DNA of 35,448 nucleotides. Origin: Fibrobacteria bacterium. GTDB taxonomy: Bacteria > Fibrobacterota > Fibrobacteria > UBA11236. Below are positions 1 to 7,513 of the stretch, in pieces. The DNA is taken from the NCBI GenBank assembly GCA_017881725.1, contig JADGQO010000176.1, positions 1-35,448 of the forward strand, given 5' to 3'. Under the pieces are notes generated by a model. The model did not search any database. It was not told the DNA's origin and saw nothing but the letters and a program-made list of their open reading frames with translations. Numbering within the stretch: position 1 is the first letter of the stretch; every line of letters starts with the position of its first letter. A program made the position numbers and the translations under genes.

Positions 1-18
1 TAATCACTTGGGTCAATT

Positions 19-36
19 CCCCACAGCTTGCTGCGG
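19..36. repeat. REP-like short hairpin, copy A
   Basis: A short imperfect palindrome: CCACAGC (21-27), TT, GCTGCGG (30-36), with one mismatched pair. Its GC arms around a central GCTTGC resemble the hairpin at 94-115. Such cccc-N-GCTTGC-N-gggg palindromes occur as dispersed intergenic repeats in many genomes. Here two diverged copies lie about 75 bases apart. Calling it a repeat family is inference; only two copies are visible. Confidence 0.45.
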
Positions 37-93
37 CTTTAGATTAGGTATTTGCATGCAATTCTCGACTTTTGCATTTCCCCTGGTTTCAAT

Positions 94-123
94 ACCCCGT
101 GGCTTGCCGCGGGGTTCTTTATT
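94..123 (+). repeat. REP-like hairpin, copy B, with T-rich tail
   Basis: A 10-bp stem with one G-T pair: ACCCCGTGGC (94-103), TT, GCCGCGGGGT (106-115), followed by TCTTTATT. The nominal 2-base loop would open to a larger GCTTGC loop in practice. It could act as a terminator on the plus strand or be a dispersed repetitive palindrome. The exoprotein remnant becomes protein-like immediately after it, so the repeat may mark the truncation point. Confidence 0.5.
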
Positions 124-124
124 C

Positions 125-1299
125 GGAGGGGGCCGATACGCCTCTCCATTTTTATTGCGTCTAGATACAAGTCTTAACATCAAGTTCACGAGTTGGTACT
201 ACGATTCTACTAGAACCAAAAAATATTTGTCTCAAAGTGCCACCACCAACGGCTTATACGAATCCGCTCACGGAAAAATCATTACTGTTGCTGGAGACGT
301 CTTCCCTACCAACCAAGGACAGAACCTCAACAACTACGCAGCCTACTTGGAATTCGATTCTCTCGGAGTTGAAAAACGCGTCAACGAATGGTCGAACACC
401 ACCGGTTACAATATCAGTGGCTGGAACCTAGCCTCCGATGAAATCACCGGTCTCATGCTGGGCGGGAACGAATCGGTATTCTATGTCGATACTATGGGCG
501 TGCTTAAAGTCAAAAACAATTACACCTTCTCCCTCCCCGGGGTCGGCACGGAAAACAACCGGGTGATGCGGATCCGCCGCCTTCGCAATGGGATGGTCCT
601 CGCGGTGGGCCAAGCCTATGAGGAGGATTGCTGGACGCGTTGGCAGCGTCTTTCTTACGATGGCTGGTGGGCGCCGCTTTCCATCGGCGGGGCGTCGAAT
701 GGGCGTTACACGACCGGTGAAAGTGGGCAGGATGACATCCTCTATGACGCGACCCAATTGGTCGACGGCAAGATTGTGCTGGTGGGATACATGAGAAGCC
801 TAGATCAAATCGGCGGGATTTGGGTGATTGTGACGGATTCTACGAGCAAAAACATCTTATGGGAAAAGCAAGTCCCAATTCATTATCGCGGTGATAAAGG
901 GAAGGACATGTACCCTTTCGCCGTAGTTGCGACTCCAGATAGTGGATTTACCGTAGTGGGCCTCGATGTGCTTGTGGATTCTTTAGGTGGAACCAACGCC
1001 TTCGCGGCGCATTTTGTTCCGAAACAATCAGTTGCGACCCTTAACCGTTCTACCGGTAAGATTCAAGTTTCTTCAAGTCAACCATGGCTCGTTGAATATC
1101 AGTTTCAACAGGCAGGAGAAGCGATCTTGCAAGTGGTAAATGTGGAGGGAAAGGTACAGGCCCGGTATCGACAGAAGATGGAGAGTGCCGGGACGGGAGT
1201 CTTCCGCGTGAATCGCAGGGGGTGGCGAAGGGAATTTATCTTTGGCAGCTGCGTATCAATGGAAGCTCCGTCCAGGGCAAGTTCACATTGGTGGATTAA
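125..1299 (+). pseudogene. Exoprotein remnant, 5'-truncated and frameshifted, with C-terminal sorting-like tail
   Basis: The frame is open from position 8, but the first ~40 codons run through two repeat hairpins and have no signal peptide, so the original N-terminus appears lost. The readable part is rich in beta-strand repeats such as GKIITVAGDVF, NGMVLAVGQ and DGKIVLVGY, spaced as in delta-60-like or beta-propeller proteins. Near the end the open frame turns to low-quality sequence. Moving to the next frame at the G run 1218-1222 yields VAKGIYLWQLRING then GKFTLVD and a stop at 1297-1299, a typical type A-like C-terminal sorting tail. One missing G therefore explains the end. The shift also removes the overlap with the PIN gene beyond. 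The sequence is visibly more AT-rich than its neighbours. Function unknown; pseudogene versus assembly indel is unresolved. Confidence 0.6.
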
Positions 1300-1353
1300 T
1301 CAAAATACCTGCAATGGGCACGGTTGCCGAAGCGTCGGTTTTACCTATGCACG

Positions 1354-1386
1354 AAAAAATAGTCAACCCTGGTTGGGGCCCAGGGT
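1354..1386 (-). terminator. Terminator overlapping the vapC stop
   Basis: On the minus strand, ACCCTGG (1386-1380) pairs with CCAGGGT (1372-1366) around a 7-base loop. The TGA stop of the toxin gene and then six T (1359-1354) follow. The stem lies inside the last codons of the toxin gene. The six-base gap before the T run makes it imperfect. Confidence 0.5.
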
Positions 1387-1764
1387 GACATGAAGCGAGC
1401 GGCTTAGGGGAATGAAATCTTTCCTGTTCAAGGTCCATACTTCCGCGCCAATGCTTCGGGCGCATACACAAATCAAGGCGTCATTAGCATGTTTTGAGGC
1501 TTGAAGTCCCGCCTCAGCCAGTATCTGCCCGGCCTTCCGATAATCTTCCCGCTTCGGCACAATGACGCATTTATGTCGGCTGAAGGGCGATAACAGGGTT
1601 TCCAAGAGCCGCAGGTTTCGGGTGGTGTGGATCCCGGCATAAAGTTCCATTTCCACGGGAGAGGCCATGAACATCGGCCGATCCCTGGATAGGTCCACGA
1701 GATCCCATCTCCGTCCATGCAACCACTCGATCCACACGGAGGTGTCGACCACTAGGGGATTCAT
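1363..1764 (-). CDS. vapC: PIN-domain toxin, VapC family
   Basis: A 133-aa protein of normal length for VapC-type PIN ribonucleases, the toxin half of type II toxin-antitoxin systems that cleave RNA at a metal site. Visible family features are the N-terminal VVDTSVWIEWL with the first catalytic Asp at residue 7, the acidic SPVEMELYAG segment around residues 35-44, NDALI with a conserved Asp in the second half, and the C-terminal LNRKDF. The ATG lies 4 bases after the antitoxin stop, so the two genes are surely co-transcribed and probably translationally coupled. The subfamily and RNA target cannot be told from sequence alone. Confidence 0.88.
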   Translation of the reverse strand: MNPLVVDTSVWIEWLHGRRWDLVDLSRDRPMFMASPVEMELYAGIHTTRNLRLLETLLSPFSRHKCVIVPKREDYRKAGQILAEAGLQASKHANDALICVCARSIGAEVWTLNRKDFIPLSRSLHVTLGPNQG

Positions 1765-1768
1765 GCGA

Positions 1769-2035
1769 TTAGGATAACCTGAAATCCGGCATGGATCCGA
1801 AAGCGGCCGCTATCGCGGTCCCGATTTCCTGGTTCGCAATGACAATATCCAAAGCCCGGTCGACCGTCTGTGTATCCGAATCGGATCCCAGGATTCGCCT
1901 GGCCTTTGCCAGCTTTCCTTGGTCAATCTCCATGGTCTTCCGAATCCGGGATGTTCCAGCCAAACCCGATTTGTTTCCCAGCTTGGTGATTGCAAGTCCT
2001 GCCGATTTAACCGTGGATCCTGATTTCGCGACCAT
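1769..2035 (-). CDS. vapB: Antitoxin of the vapBC pair
   Basis: An 88-aa protein directly upstream of the PIN toxin. The part from residue 35 (MEIDQGKLAKARRILG, then QTVDRALDIVIAN) matches the short VapB-type pattern of a strand followed by two helices, as in ribbon-helix-helix DNA-binding antitoxins. The C-terminal tail would bind and block the toxin. The start at 2035 is preferred because GAGGG (minus strand, 2043-2039) lies just upstream; an internal ATG at 1933 would give the typical shorter length. The basic Ser/Lys/Gly-rich first 34 residues are unusual for the family. Four ATGCAT palindromes overlie the promoter, which fits autoregulation by this protein. Confidence 0.75.
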   Translation of the reverse strand: MVAKSGSTVKSAGLAITKLGNKSGLAGTSRIRKTMEIDQGKLAKARRILGSDSDTQTVDRALDIVIANQEIGTAIAAAFGSMPDFRLS

Positions 2036-2046
2036 ATACCCTCACA

Positions 2047-2084
2047 ATGCATGCAGTATGCATAAAGATGCATTTTATATGCAT
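2047..2084 (-). promoter_or_regulatory. Operator array, four ATGCAT palindromes
   Basis: ATGCAT occurs at 2047, 2058, 2068 and 2079, spaced 11, 10 and 11 bases, one helical turn each. The array begins 12 bases upstream of the antitoxin start and flanks the -10 box. Palindromes repeated at one-turn spacing are the expected target of a cooperatively binding ribbon-helix-helix antitoxin. Binding is inferred. Confidence 0.7.
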
Positions 2085-2101
2085 AACCGGATTTTCGCCA
2101 A
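2074..2101 (-). promoter_or_regulatory. vapBC promoter
   Basis: On the minus strand TTGGCG (2101-2096), a 16-base spacer and TATAAA (2079-2074) form a plausible sigma-70 promoter. The -10 box lies between two ATGCAT operator copies, so a bound repressor would occlude it. Confidence 0.5.
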
Positions 2102-2114
2102 GCAGGAATTTATG

Positions 2115-2129
2115 AAAGGCATTGCCTTT
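2115..2129. promoter_or_regulatory. Palindrome upstream of secreted-protein gene
   Basis: AAAGGC-ATT-GCCTTT, a perfect 6-bp stem (12-base inverted repeat) lying 57 bases before the ATG at 2186. It could be a regulator site or a leader hairpin. No supporting evidence beyond symmetry and position. Confidence 0.25.
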
Positions 2130-2185
2130 AAGCTACCTTTCCAAAACCCATGTGTATGGGATCTCCAACCTCAGGAACTCGACGC

Positions 2186-4114
2186 ATGCACTCGTTTTCA
2201 AAATTTCCGTACCTTTCTAAAATTCCGCACCCTTTGATCCTGCTGGCGGCGCTGGCTGCCTTTAGCAACGTCCGCAACGTCGCGGCCCAGTGCGACAATT
2301 GCCCCAAACGTCAGGTCGTGCTTTACGATTTTAACGTGACCGTGCCCCGGCCGGACAGCACCGGAAATTTGGGCGCATGGTATTCGCTGTTCTTCGCCGG
2401 ACCCGGAGCCGGGGCCGCTCTTTTCAATCCCGATTGCCTGCGCTTCATCGATGCCGCTTTTTATCGCGACACCACCGGCGTGCCGTCGAAGTCGTTCAGC
2501 CTGGGGATCGATCATCCGTTCACCGCGCCGTCGGGCAGCATGAAGGGGATGGATTATCTCCTGACCGGCACCGTCAGCACGGACGGGTCGGGATATAAAT
2601 TGGACATGTCCCTGGAAGCCGCTTGCAGCCGGAAACAAGTAGCTTCGGCCTCGGGCCATTTCGACAGGCCCGAACAGGCGTCGACCTTGGGCGCGGACTT
2701 GGCGCGGAGCCATTTCATGCCGCTGCCGACCTTGATCCGGGATTTCGAGAAAGGGGAGCGCGCGGCCGACACGAAAGTTTCCATCGGCGGTTGGAGTTCC
2801 AAGTTGGTCGTCGAACCCGGGAAACACAAAGCCGCTTTCGGCGAAACGGTCCCCGTCACCTTGACCCTGACCGACTGCGACGGCGAGCCGTTGGCGGGCC
2901 GCAAGATTTCGCTTACCGGTAATGGCGACAAGCGCGCCAAGCCGTCCACCAACGGGGCCTTCACGATGGCCGAAGCCGTGACCGGGAGTAACGGCAGTGT
3001 TACCGTGGATTTCAAGGTGGGTTCGGTCAAGGGCACGGCCCAGGCGCGCGCCTATTTCATCCATCAAACCCCTTTTGGATGCGAAGCCATCGCCATGGAC
3101 GCCGCCGCGATCGCGGTGGAAGCGACGGCTCCGTTCTATGGTATCAAGTACACCTACATCGAGACGCGGACCATGGACGGCGGCACCGAGGAACGGCCGT
3201 TACCGGGTTGGCTCAAAACCTCCCGCAAGGCCCAATCCATGAGCCTGGTTCTGGTGGGACGGGCCATATTGCAGAATTCGAGTAACGCGGCGGGCGCGGG
3301 CCGCATCGAATTGGACGGCGCGCCGTTGGAAGGCGGATCAGCGACCGGCGCTTATGTGGAGTCGATCCATTCCGTAGCGAATTCCGATTACGTCGATCAG
3401 AACGCGACCGAACGCGAAGGCAACTATGAAGATCGCATCACCACCGGAGGCCCATCCGATCCGGACGCTTTGCCTTCCGCTTACTTCGCTTCCTGCGACC
3501 CGGCGCATTTGGACTCGTCCTCGCAATTCAGCTTTACCGTCCCGTACAACCTGCAGGGCACGGTTACGGGCCATGGTTTCCAGATGATTGCCGGGAGCGG
3601 GTACGTGTCCGACAGTACCACCTCGGTCTCGACCAGTGATTCTTCCACCACCAACATCAGCACGAGTTTGGCCATGACGTTCAAGTACCAGGATTCGGTC
3701 GTCCACGTCACCGCCTTCAAGGACACGTCCTGGAGCGCGGACGGTTACGATAGCCGCTGGGTGAGGAGCCTGGACGCGACGCTTGCACCCATTACCCTGG
3801 CGGTTAAACCCAACGGGATCGAAGGGCCGAAGGCGCAGGCCATGATCCCCGGAAACCGGCTTAGCTGGTTGCCGGACGGAAGCCAGTTCGTTTGCAGGCT
3901 GTCGGACGTTTCCGCCGACGCCCCGGTGTTCGTGGGGCTTTATTCGCTGACAGGCACGCTGATGTCCGTACTACATGACGGCGCGCGCGGAGTGTTTCCG
4001 GAGCTCAGCCTGAAGCTTCCCGGCCGGGAAGGCCCGGGCGTATTTTTGGTATTGCTCAAGGCGGGTAAAATCCGTCAGTCCCAGTTGGTCTATGTGAATG
4101 CCGCTGCCATGTGA
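2186..4114 (+). CDS. Secreted protein with Ig-like domain and C-terminal sorting-like tail
   Basis: 642 aa. The start at 2186 is chosen over an in-frame ATG at 2150 because AGGA (2173-2176) sits 9 bases upstream and the product then begins with a signal peptide (hydrophobic ILLAALAAF, cleavage after NVAAQ or nearby). A Cys pair follows at once (QCDNCPK). Around residues 210-300 there is a bacterial Ig-like module (FGETVPVTLTLTDCDGEPL, then GSVTVDFKVGS). A Ser/Thr-rich stretch lies near residues 470-510. The last ~80 residues (FVGLYSLTG, then GVFLVLLKAGK) resemble the short type A-like sorting domain of FCB-group exoproteins. No catalytic motif was recognised. It is transcribed divergently from vapBC. 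Likely a surface or exported structural or adhesive protein. Confidence 0.72.
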   Translation: MHSFSKFPYLSKIPHPLILLAALAAFSNVRNVAAQCDNCPKRQVVLYDFNVTVPRPDSTGNLGAWYSLFFAGPGAGAALFNPDCLRFIDAAFYRDTTGVPSKSFSLGIDHPFTAPSGSMKGMDYLLTGTVSTDGSGYKLDMSLEAACSRKQVASASGHFDRPEQASTLGADLARSHFMPLPTLIRDFEKGERAADTKVSIGGWSSKLVVEPGKHKAAFGETVPVTLTLTDCDGEPLAGRKISLTGNGDKRAKPSTNGAFTMAEAVTGSNGSVTVDFKVGSVKGTAQARAYFIHQTPFGCEAIAMDAAAIAVEATAPFYGIKYTYIETRTMDGGTEERPLPGWLKTSRKAQSMSLVLVGRAILQNSSNAAGAGRIELDGAPLEGGSATGAYVESIHSVANSDYVDQNATEREGNYEDRITTGGPSDPDALPSAYFASCDPAHLDSSSQFSFTVPYNLQGTVTGHGFQMIAGSGYVSDSTTSVSTSDSSTTNISTSLAMTFKYQDSVVHVTAFKDTSWSADGYDSRWVRSLDATLAPITLAVKPNGIEGPKAQAMIPGNRLSWLPDGSQFVCRLSDVSADAPVFVGLYSLTGTLMSVLHDGARGVFPELSLKLPGREGPGVFLVLLKAGKIRQSQLVYVNAAAM

Positions 4115-4186
4115 AATGCGGGAAGCCTGAACGCCAAAGGTGCGGAAGGCGCGGGAAAATAACCGGACCCTACCGTAACCGCCAGG

Positions 4187-4669
4187 TTACTCCAGGAGTT
4201 TCCAAATGTCCAAGGCCATTCCGACCGTGGTCCAGTAACCGCTATAGGCCGGATCATCCGGCGCGTCATTGCGGATCAAACTGAACGACATTGAAAAAGG
4301 CAGGGATTTTAAACTGAGGTTCAGCCCCACTCCCGGGCCGGACGTGACTTCGGACCAAAGCGCATAGGTGCCCCAGACGCAAAACGGCGTGATGTCCACG
4401 TAAGCGGGTTTGAACCGATACCCGATCATGCCGCGTAATCCGCCCTCAACGAAAAGGAAGGTCGAGAACTCGCCGCCGATTATCACGTTGTGGATATCCG
4501 CATGATAGGAAAGGAAAAGATTCAGAAGGTCCGCATCAGTTCTATCGGGATGGCGGATCTTGTCAACGGAAATGCCCAACGCCAAACCTTCATCGGTGGC
4601 GTGCGTCGGAAAGGCTATAAAGGACGGGATAAGCGTAATGAAAAGGATGAAGTACAAACGTCTTTTCAT
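4187..4669 (-). CDS. Hypothetical exported, beta-rich envelope protein
   Basis: About 160 aa with a clear signal peptide (MKRRLYFILFITL, cleavage near FPTHA). The mature part alternates short hydrophobic and polar strands (GLALGISVDK, VEGGLRGMIGYRF, FSMSFSLIRN) and ends in an aromatic/hydrophobic segment, as in small outer-membrane barrels. No family recognised. The start at 4669 (or 4678) is preferred over the longer frame to 4750, because that extension would run through the ssb terminator. Neither start has a strong ribosome site. Its end is convergent with the preceding secreted-protein gene. Confidence 0.55.
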   Translation of the reverse strand: MKRRLYFILFITLIPSFIAFPTHATDEGLALGISVDKIRHPDRTDADLLNLFLSYHADIHNVIIGGEFSTFLFVEGGLRGMIGYRFKPAYVDITPFCVWGTYALWSEVTSGPGVGLNLSLKSLPFSMSFSLIRNDAPDDPAYSGYWTTVGMALDIWKLLE

Positions 4670-4705
4670 GCCAAGCATTTTTCGGACTGTGAATTCGCGC
4701 GTTAG

Positions 4706-4730
4706 AAAAAAGCGGAGGCTTAACCTCCGC
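4706..4730 (-). terminator. Rho-independent terminator of ssb
   Basis: On the minus strand GCGGAGG (4730-4724), loop TTAAG, CCTCCGC (4718-4712), then a run of six T (4711-4706). A perfect 7-bp GC-rich stem starting 24 bases after the ssb stop. Confidence 0.88.
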
Positions 4731-4753
4731 ATACGACATACAGAAATCAATCG

Positions 4754-5290
4754 TTAAAACGGGAGATCATCTTCTACCTGCGGAGGCATGCTGGACGGGC
4801 TCGGACCGCCGCCCATTCCACCTCCGCCACCGCCGCCCATTCCACCACTGGCGCCGCCGTTGCCCCCATTGCCATAGCGCGGGCTGCTGACGGGCTCTTG
4901 TTGGCGTTGGAAGCCTTCGTTGCCGCCGGAAGCGCCTTCGGAGCGGCCGCCGCCTTGGCCGGGACGTCCCAGCATCACCATGTTATCGGCCACGATTTCC
5001 GTGGTGTAACGCTTCTGTCCGTTTTGGTCGTCCCACGACCGCGTTTGCAGGCGCCCTTCGATATAGACCTGCGATCCCTTGCGGAGATATTTCTCCGCCA
5101 CTTCCGCCAGGCCGCGCCACATGACGATGTTGTGCCATTCGGTTTTGTCGACCTTGTTGCCGTCCTTGCCGGTGTAGCTTTCCGTGGTGGCGATGGAAAA
5201 ATTCGCGACCTTGGCGCCGGAGGCGATGGCGCGCACTTCCGGGTCCTTGCCCAAGTTGCCGATCAAGATGGCTTTATTCAGAGATCCCAT
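4754..5290 (-). CDS. ssb: Single-stranded DNA-binding protein SSB
   Basis: 178 aa, usual length for bacterial SSB. The OB fold spans about residues 1-110 with the family signature ([13 protein letters not shown], then [30 protein letters not shown]). A glycine-rich linker of about 60 residues with long Gly/Met runs follows, then the acidic tip DDLPF that recruits repair and replication partners. It coats single-stranded DNA during replication, recombination and repair. GAGG lies 5 bases before the ATG. Monocistronic, with its own terminator. Divergent from the namZ-like gene. Confidence 0.97.
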   Translation of the reverse strand: MGSLNKAILIGNLGKDPEVRAIASGAKVANFSIATTESYTGKDGNKVDKTEWHNIVMWRGLAEVAEKYLRKGSQVYIEGRLQTRSWDDQNGQKRYTTEIVADNMVMLGRPGQGGGRSEGASGGNEGFQRQQEPVSSPRYGNGGNGGASGGMGGGGGGGMGGGPSPSSMPPQVEDDLPF

Positions 5291-5329
5291 TTTATCCTCG
5301 CTTCTCCCGGAGAGGGTAAGTCACCGGGG

Positions 5330-5339
5330 CACAATTGTG
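5330..5339. promoter_or_regulatory. Palindrome between ssb and namZ
   Basis: CACAATTGTG, a perfect 10-base palindrome in the 130-base divergent intergenic region, next to AT-rich TATATAAC (5343-5350) that could serve as a -10 element for either direction. A possible operator; no regulator is identifiable. Confidence 0.25.
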
Positions 5340-5420
5340 GTGTATATAACGCATGAGTAAGGTTCCACTCCGCCCGCCGTGAATTACTTTTTAGGGATTC
5401 ACGGATGACTTCGGGACAGC

Positions 5421-6518
5421 ATGAAAGCTAACAAAAACAAGGTTACGATTCCGCTCGATCGATTACCCGCGTTGTGGCCGCAGGCCCTGAAAAACGCGGC
5501 TGTGGGGGCGGTTCTGCATCCGGCCTCGGTTTCGGCGGATTTGACGCATGCGTCGGACGTGTTGAAATCCCACGATGGGAACTTATTCCGGTTGAAGGCC
5601 TTGTTCGGGCCCCAGCATGGCTATCTCGGGCAAACGCAGGACAATATGATTGAGTGGCAAAGCTTCAATCATCCGCAATGGGGCATTCCGATTTACAGCT
5701 TGTATGGAGCGAACCGCGAACCGACGGCAGAAATGCTGAAAGGCTTGGATGTCTTGCTGGTGGACATGCAGGACGTGGGCGCGCGGTATTACACCTTCAT
5801 TTGGACTTTGTACCTGTGCATGCGCGCGTGCGAAAAAGCGGGCGTGCACGTGGTGGTTTTGGAACGGCCCAACCCCATCGATTCCGTGACGACGGAAGGG
5901 CCGGTGCTGGATCTGGAGTACAAGTCCTTCGTGGGCCTGCATCCGATCCAAGTCAGGCACGGCAAAACCATCGGACAGTTGGCTGAACAGTTCAAACGCG
6001 AAGCGTTCCCGAGTTGCGCCCTCACCGTGCTACCGATGGAAGGACATGATCCCCGCGATTATTTCGAGGCCACGGGCTTGCCCTGGGTCCTGCCTTCGCC
6101 CAACATGCCCACGGTGGACACGACCGTGGTGTATCCCGGCATGTGCCTGTTGGAAGCCACCAATCTGTCCGAGGGCCGCGGCACCACCAAGCCTTTCGAG
6201 ATTTTCGGCGCGGCGTACATCGATGCGCGCGACCTGTGCGGCAAGCTCAACCGTCTGGGCCTGCCCGGCGCGCATTTCCGCGAAGCGCATTTCCAGCCCA
6301 CCTTCCACAAGTTCCACGGGCAATTGTGCGGCGGCGCGCAAATCCACGTTCTTGATCGCAAGGCCTTCCTGCCTTGGCGCACGGCGCTGGAAATCCTCAA
6401 GCTTATCCGCGCGGACTATCCGGACTTCCGCTGGAAAGAACCGCCTTACGAATACGAGGCGAAGAAGCTGCCCATCGAGGTGCTCATCGGAGGACCCGTA
6501 ACGGGCGTGTTTCCGTAA
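5421..6518 (+). CDS. namZ: DUF1343 / NamZ-like exo-beta-N-acetylmuramidase
   Basis: 365 aa. Family hallmarks run through the chain: LFGPQHGYLG near residue 54, PIYSLYG, LLVDMQDVGARYYTFI near 112, VVVLERPNPID near 147, SFVGLHPIQVRHGKTIGQL near 170, TGLPWVLPSPNMPT near 218, and NLSEGRGTTKPFE near 249. NamZ (DUF1343) enzymes release MurNAc from the non-reducing end of peptidoglycan fragments. Two oddities: there is no signal peptide, whereas many relatives are exported, so this copy would act in the cytoplasm; and the chain stops soon after PIEVLIGG, about where relatives have a final C-terminal stretch. First gene of a plus-strand run with a MurU-like gene next, 47 bases away, which supports a cell-wall sugar salvage role. 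Confidence 0.88.
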   Translation: MKANKNKVTIPLDRLPALWPQALKNAAVGAVLHPASVSADLTHASDVLKSHDGNLFRLKALFGPQHGYLGQTQDNMIEWQSFNHPQWGIPIYSLYGANREPTAEMLKGLDVLLVDMQDVGARYYTFIWTLYLCMRACEKAGVHVVVLERPNPIDSVTTEGPVLDLEYKSFVGLHPIQVRHGKTIGQLAEQFKREAFPSCALTVLPMEGHDPRDYFEATGLPWVLPSPNMPTVDTTVVYPGMCLLEATNLSEGRGTTKPFEIFGAAYIDARDLCGKLNRLGLPGAHFREAHFQPTFHKFHGQLCGGAQIHVLDRKAFLPWRTALEILKLIRADYPDFRWKEPPYEYEAKKLPIEVLIGGPVTGVFP

Positions 6519-6565
6519 CCTGCACATGACCCATGGCCCATTATCTAATGCGAAAATGACTTAAT

Positions 6566-7501
6566 ATGGAAAAGACCCTCTCCGCTTATTTCCTGTGCGC
6601 CGGCTACGGCCAGCGCCTCAAGCCACTGACCGATCGAATTCCCAAGCCGGCCATCACCTTCCAGGGCCGTACCGCCCTAGAAATCAATTTCCGGCGCGTG
6701 CAGCCGCTGTACCCCAACCGCATCCTGTGCAATACCCATCACCTTTACGCCGAGATGGAAAAGCCCGCGCAGCGCCTGGGCATGCAGGTCCTCTACGAGA
6801 ATGAAATCCTGGGCACCGGCGGCCCCTTGTGGAACGCGCGCCACATCCTGGAAACCACGGATCGCTTCCTGGTGCATAACGGGGATTTGATCCATACCAT
6901 CGACTTGAAGGATTTGTTTCAGCGCCATCGCGACTCGGGGTGCTTGGCCACGCTGGCGGGGATTTTCCGGTCCAGCCACAACACCTTGTCCTGCGACGCC
7001 GAGGGACGGCTGTTGGGCGTGCATGGCTTCGACGGCTACGTGGGCGGCAGCGTGCGCGGACCCGTGGAGCGCGGGGCTCCGGGCCCCCAAGAGGCCACGC
7101 GCCTGACCTTCGCGGGCATCGCCATTTACGAAAAGGCTTTTTTGCAAATCCTGAAACCGGGCCCGGCGGACATCAAGCCGTATTGGATCGCGGCTTTGCG
7201 CGCGGGTGGAACCATCGGCGTGGTCAACTGCAGCCATGAGGCATCCTGGTACGATTTCGGGACACCACAGGGTTTGTGGGAAGCGGCCAAGTTCCATATG
7301 GAGACGACCAAGGATTTCAGCTATCGGTACGCGCCGCCCATCCGCGAGCCGCGTCCCTATGTGGCCAACGAAGCGGGCGTGGACCATTTGCCCGAAGGCT
7401 TGCGCAACGTGTTGGTTTTCGAGGAGCCGGTCGCATCCATACCCGCCAATACCAGCCACGCCATCATCGGCCGCGATTTCCGCTGGCCCATCCAACCCTG
7501 A
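6566..7501 (+). CDS. murU: MurU-like sugar-1-phosphate nucleotidyltransferase
   Basis: 311 aa, GT-A-fold nucleotidyltransferase. Signature AGYGQRLKPLTDRIPKP at residues ~12-28 binds the nucleotide; GTGGPLWNA near 89 and VHNGDLIH near 107 hold the base and metal; FAGIAIYE near 178 and DFGTPQGLWEA near 229 are typical of NDP-sugar pyrophosphorylases. Mannose-1-phosphate guanylyltransferases, heptose nucleotidyltransferases and MurU share this fold. MurU (MurNAc alpha-1-phosphate uridylyltransferase) is favoured because a NamZ-like gene lies directly upstream and an AmgK-like kinase is nearby. No strong ribosome site is visible before the ATG. Substrate assignment is inference. Confidence 0.72.
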   Translation: MEKTLSAYFLCAGYGQRLKPLTDRIPKPAITFQGRTALEINFRRVQPLYPNRILCNTHHLYAEMEKPAQRLGMQVLYENEILGTGGPLWNARHILETTDRFLVHNGDLIHTIDLKDLFQRHRDSGCLATLAGIFRSSHNTLSCDAEGRLLGVHGFDGYVGGSVRGPVERGAPGPQEATRLTFAGIAIYEKAFLQILKPGPADIKPYWIAALRAGGTIGVVNCSHEASWYDFGTPQGLWEAAKFHMETTKDFSYRYAPPIREPRPYVANEAGVDHLPEGLRNVLVFEEPVASIPANTSHAIIGRDFRWPIQP

Positions 7502-7513
7502 GGCCCCGGCGCA

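Noticed and set aside
1300..1393. C-terminal end of the first open frame beyond 1299
   Set aside because: It reads antisense to vapC and lacks protein-like character; the frameshift explanation ends the gene at 1299.
1791..2237. 148-codon plus-strand frame opposite vapB
   Set aside because: It crosses the operator array and the ribosome site of the next gene and has no motif.
4670..4750. Longer start for the small envelope protein
   Set aside because: The extension would cover the ssb terminator hairpin and place the signal peptide internally.
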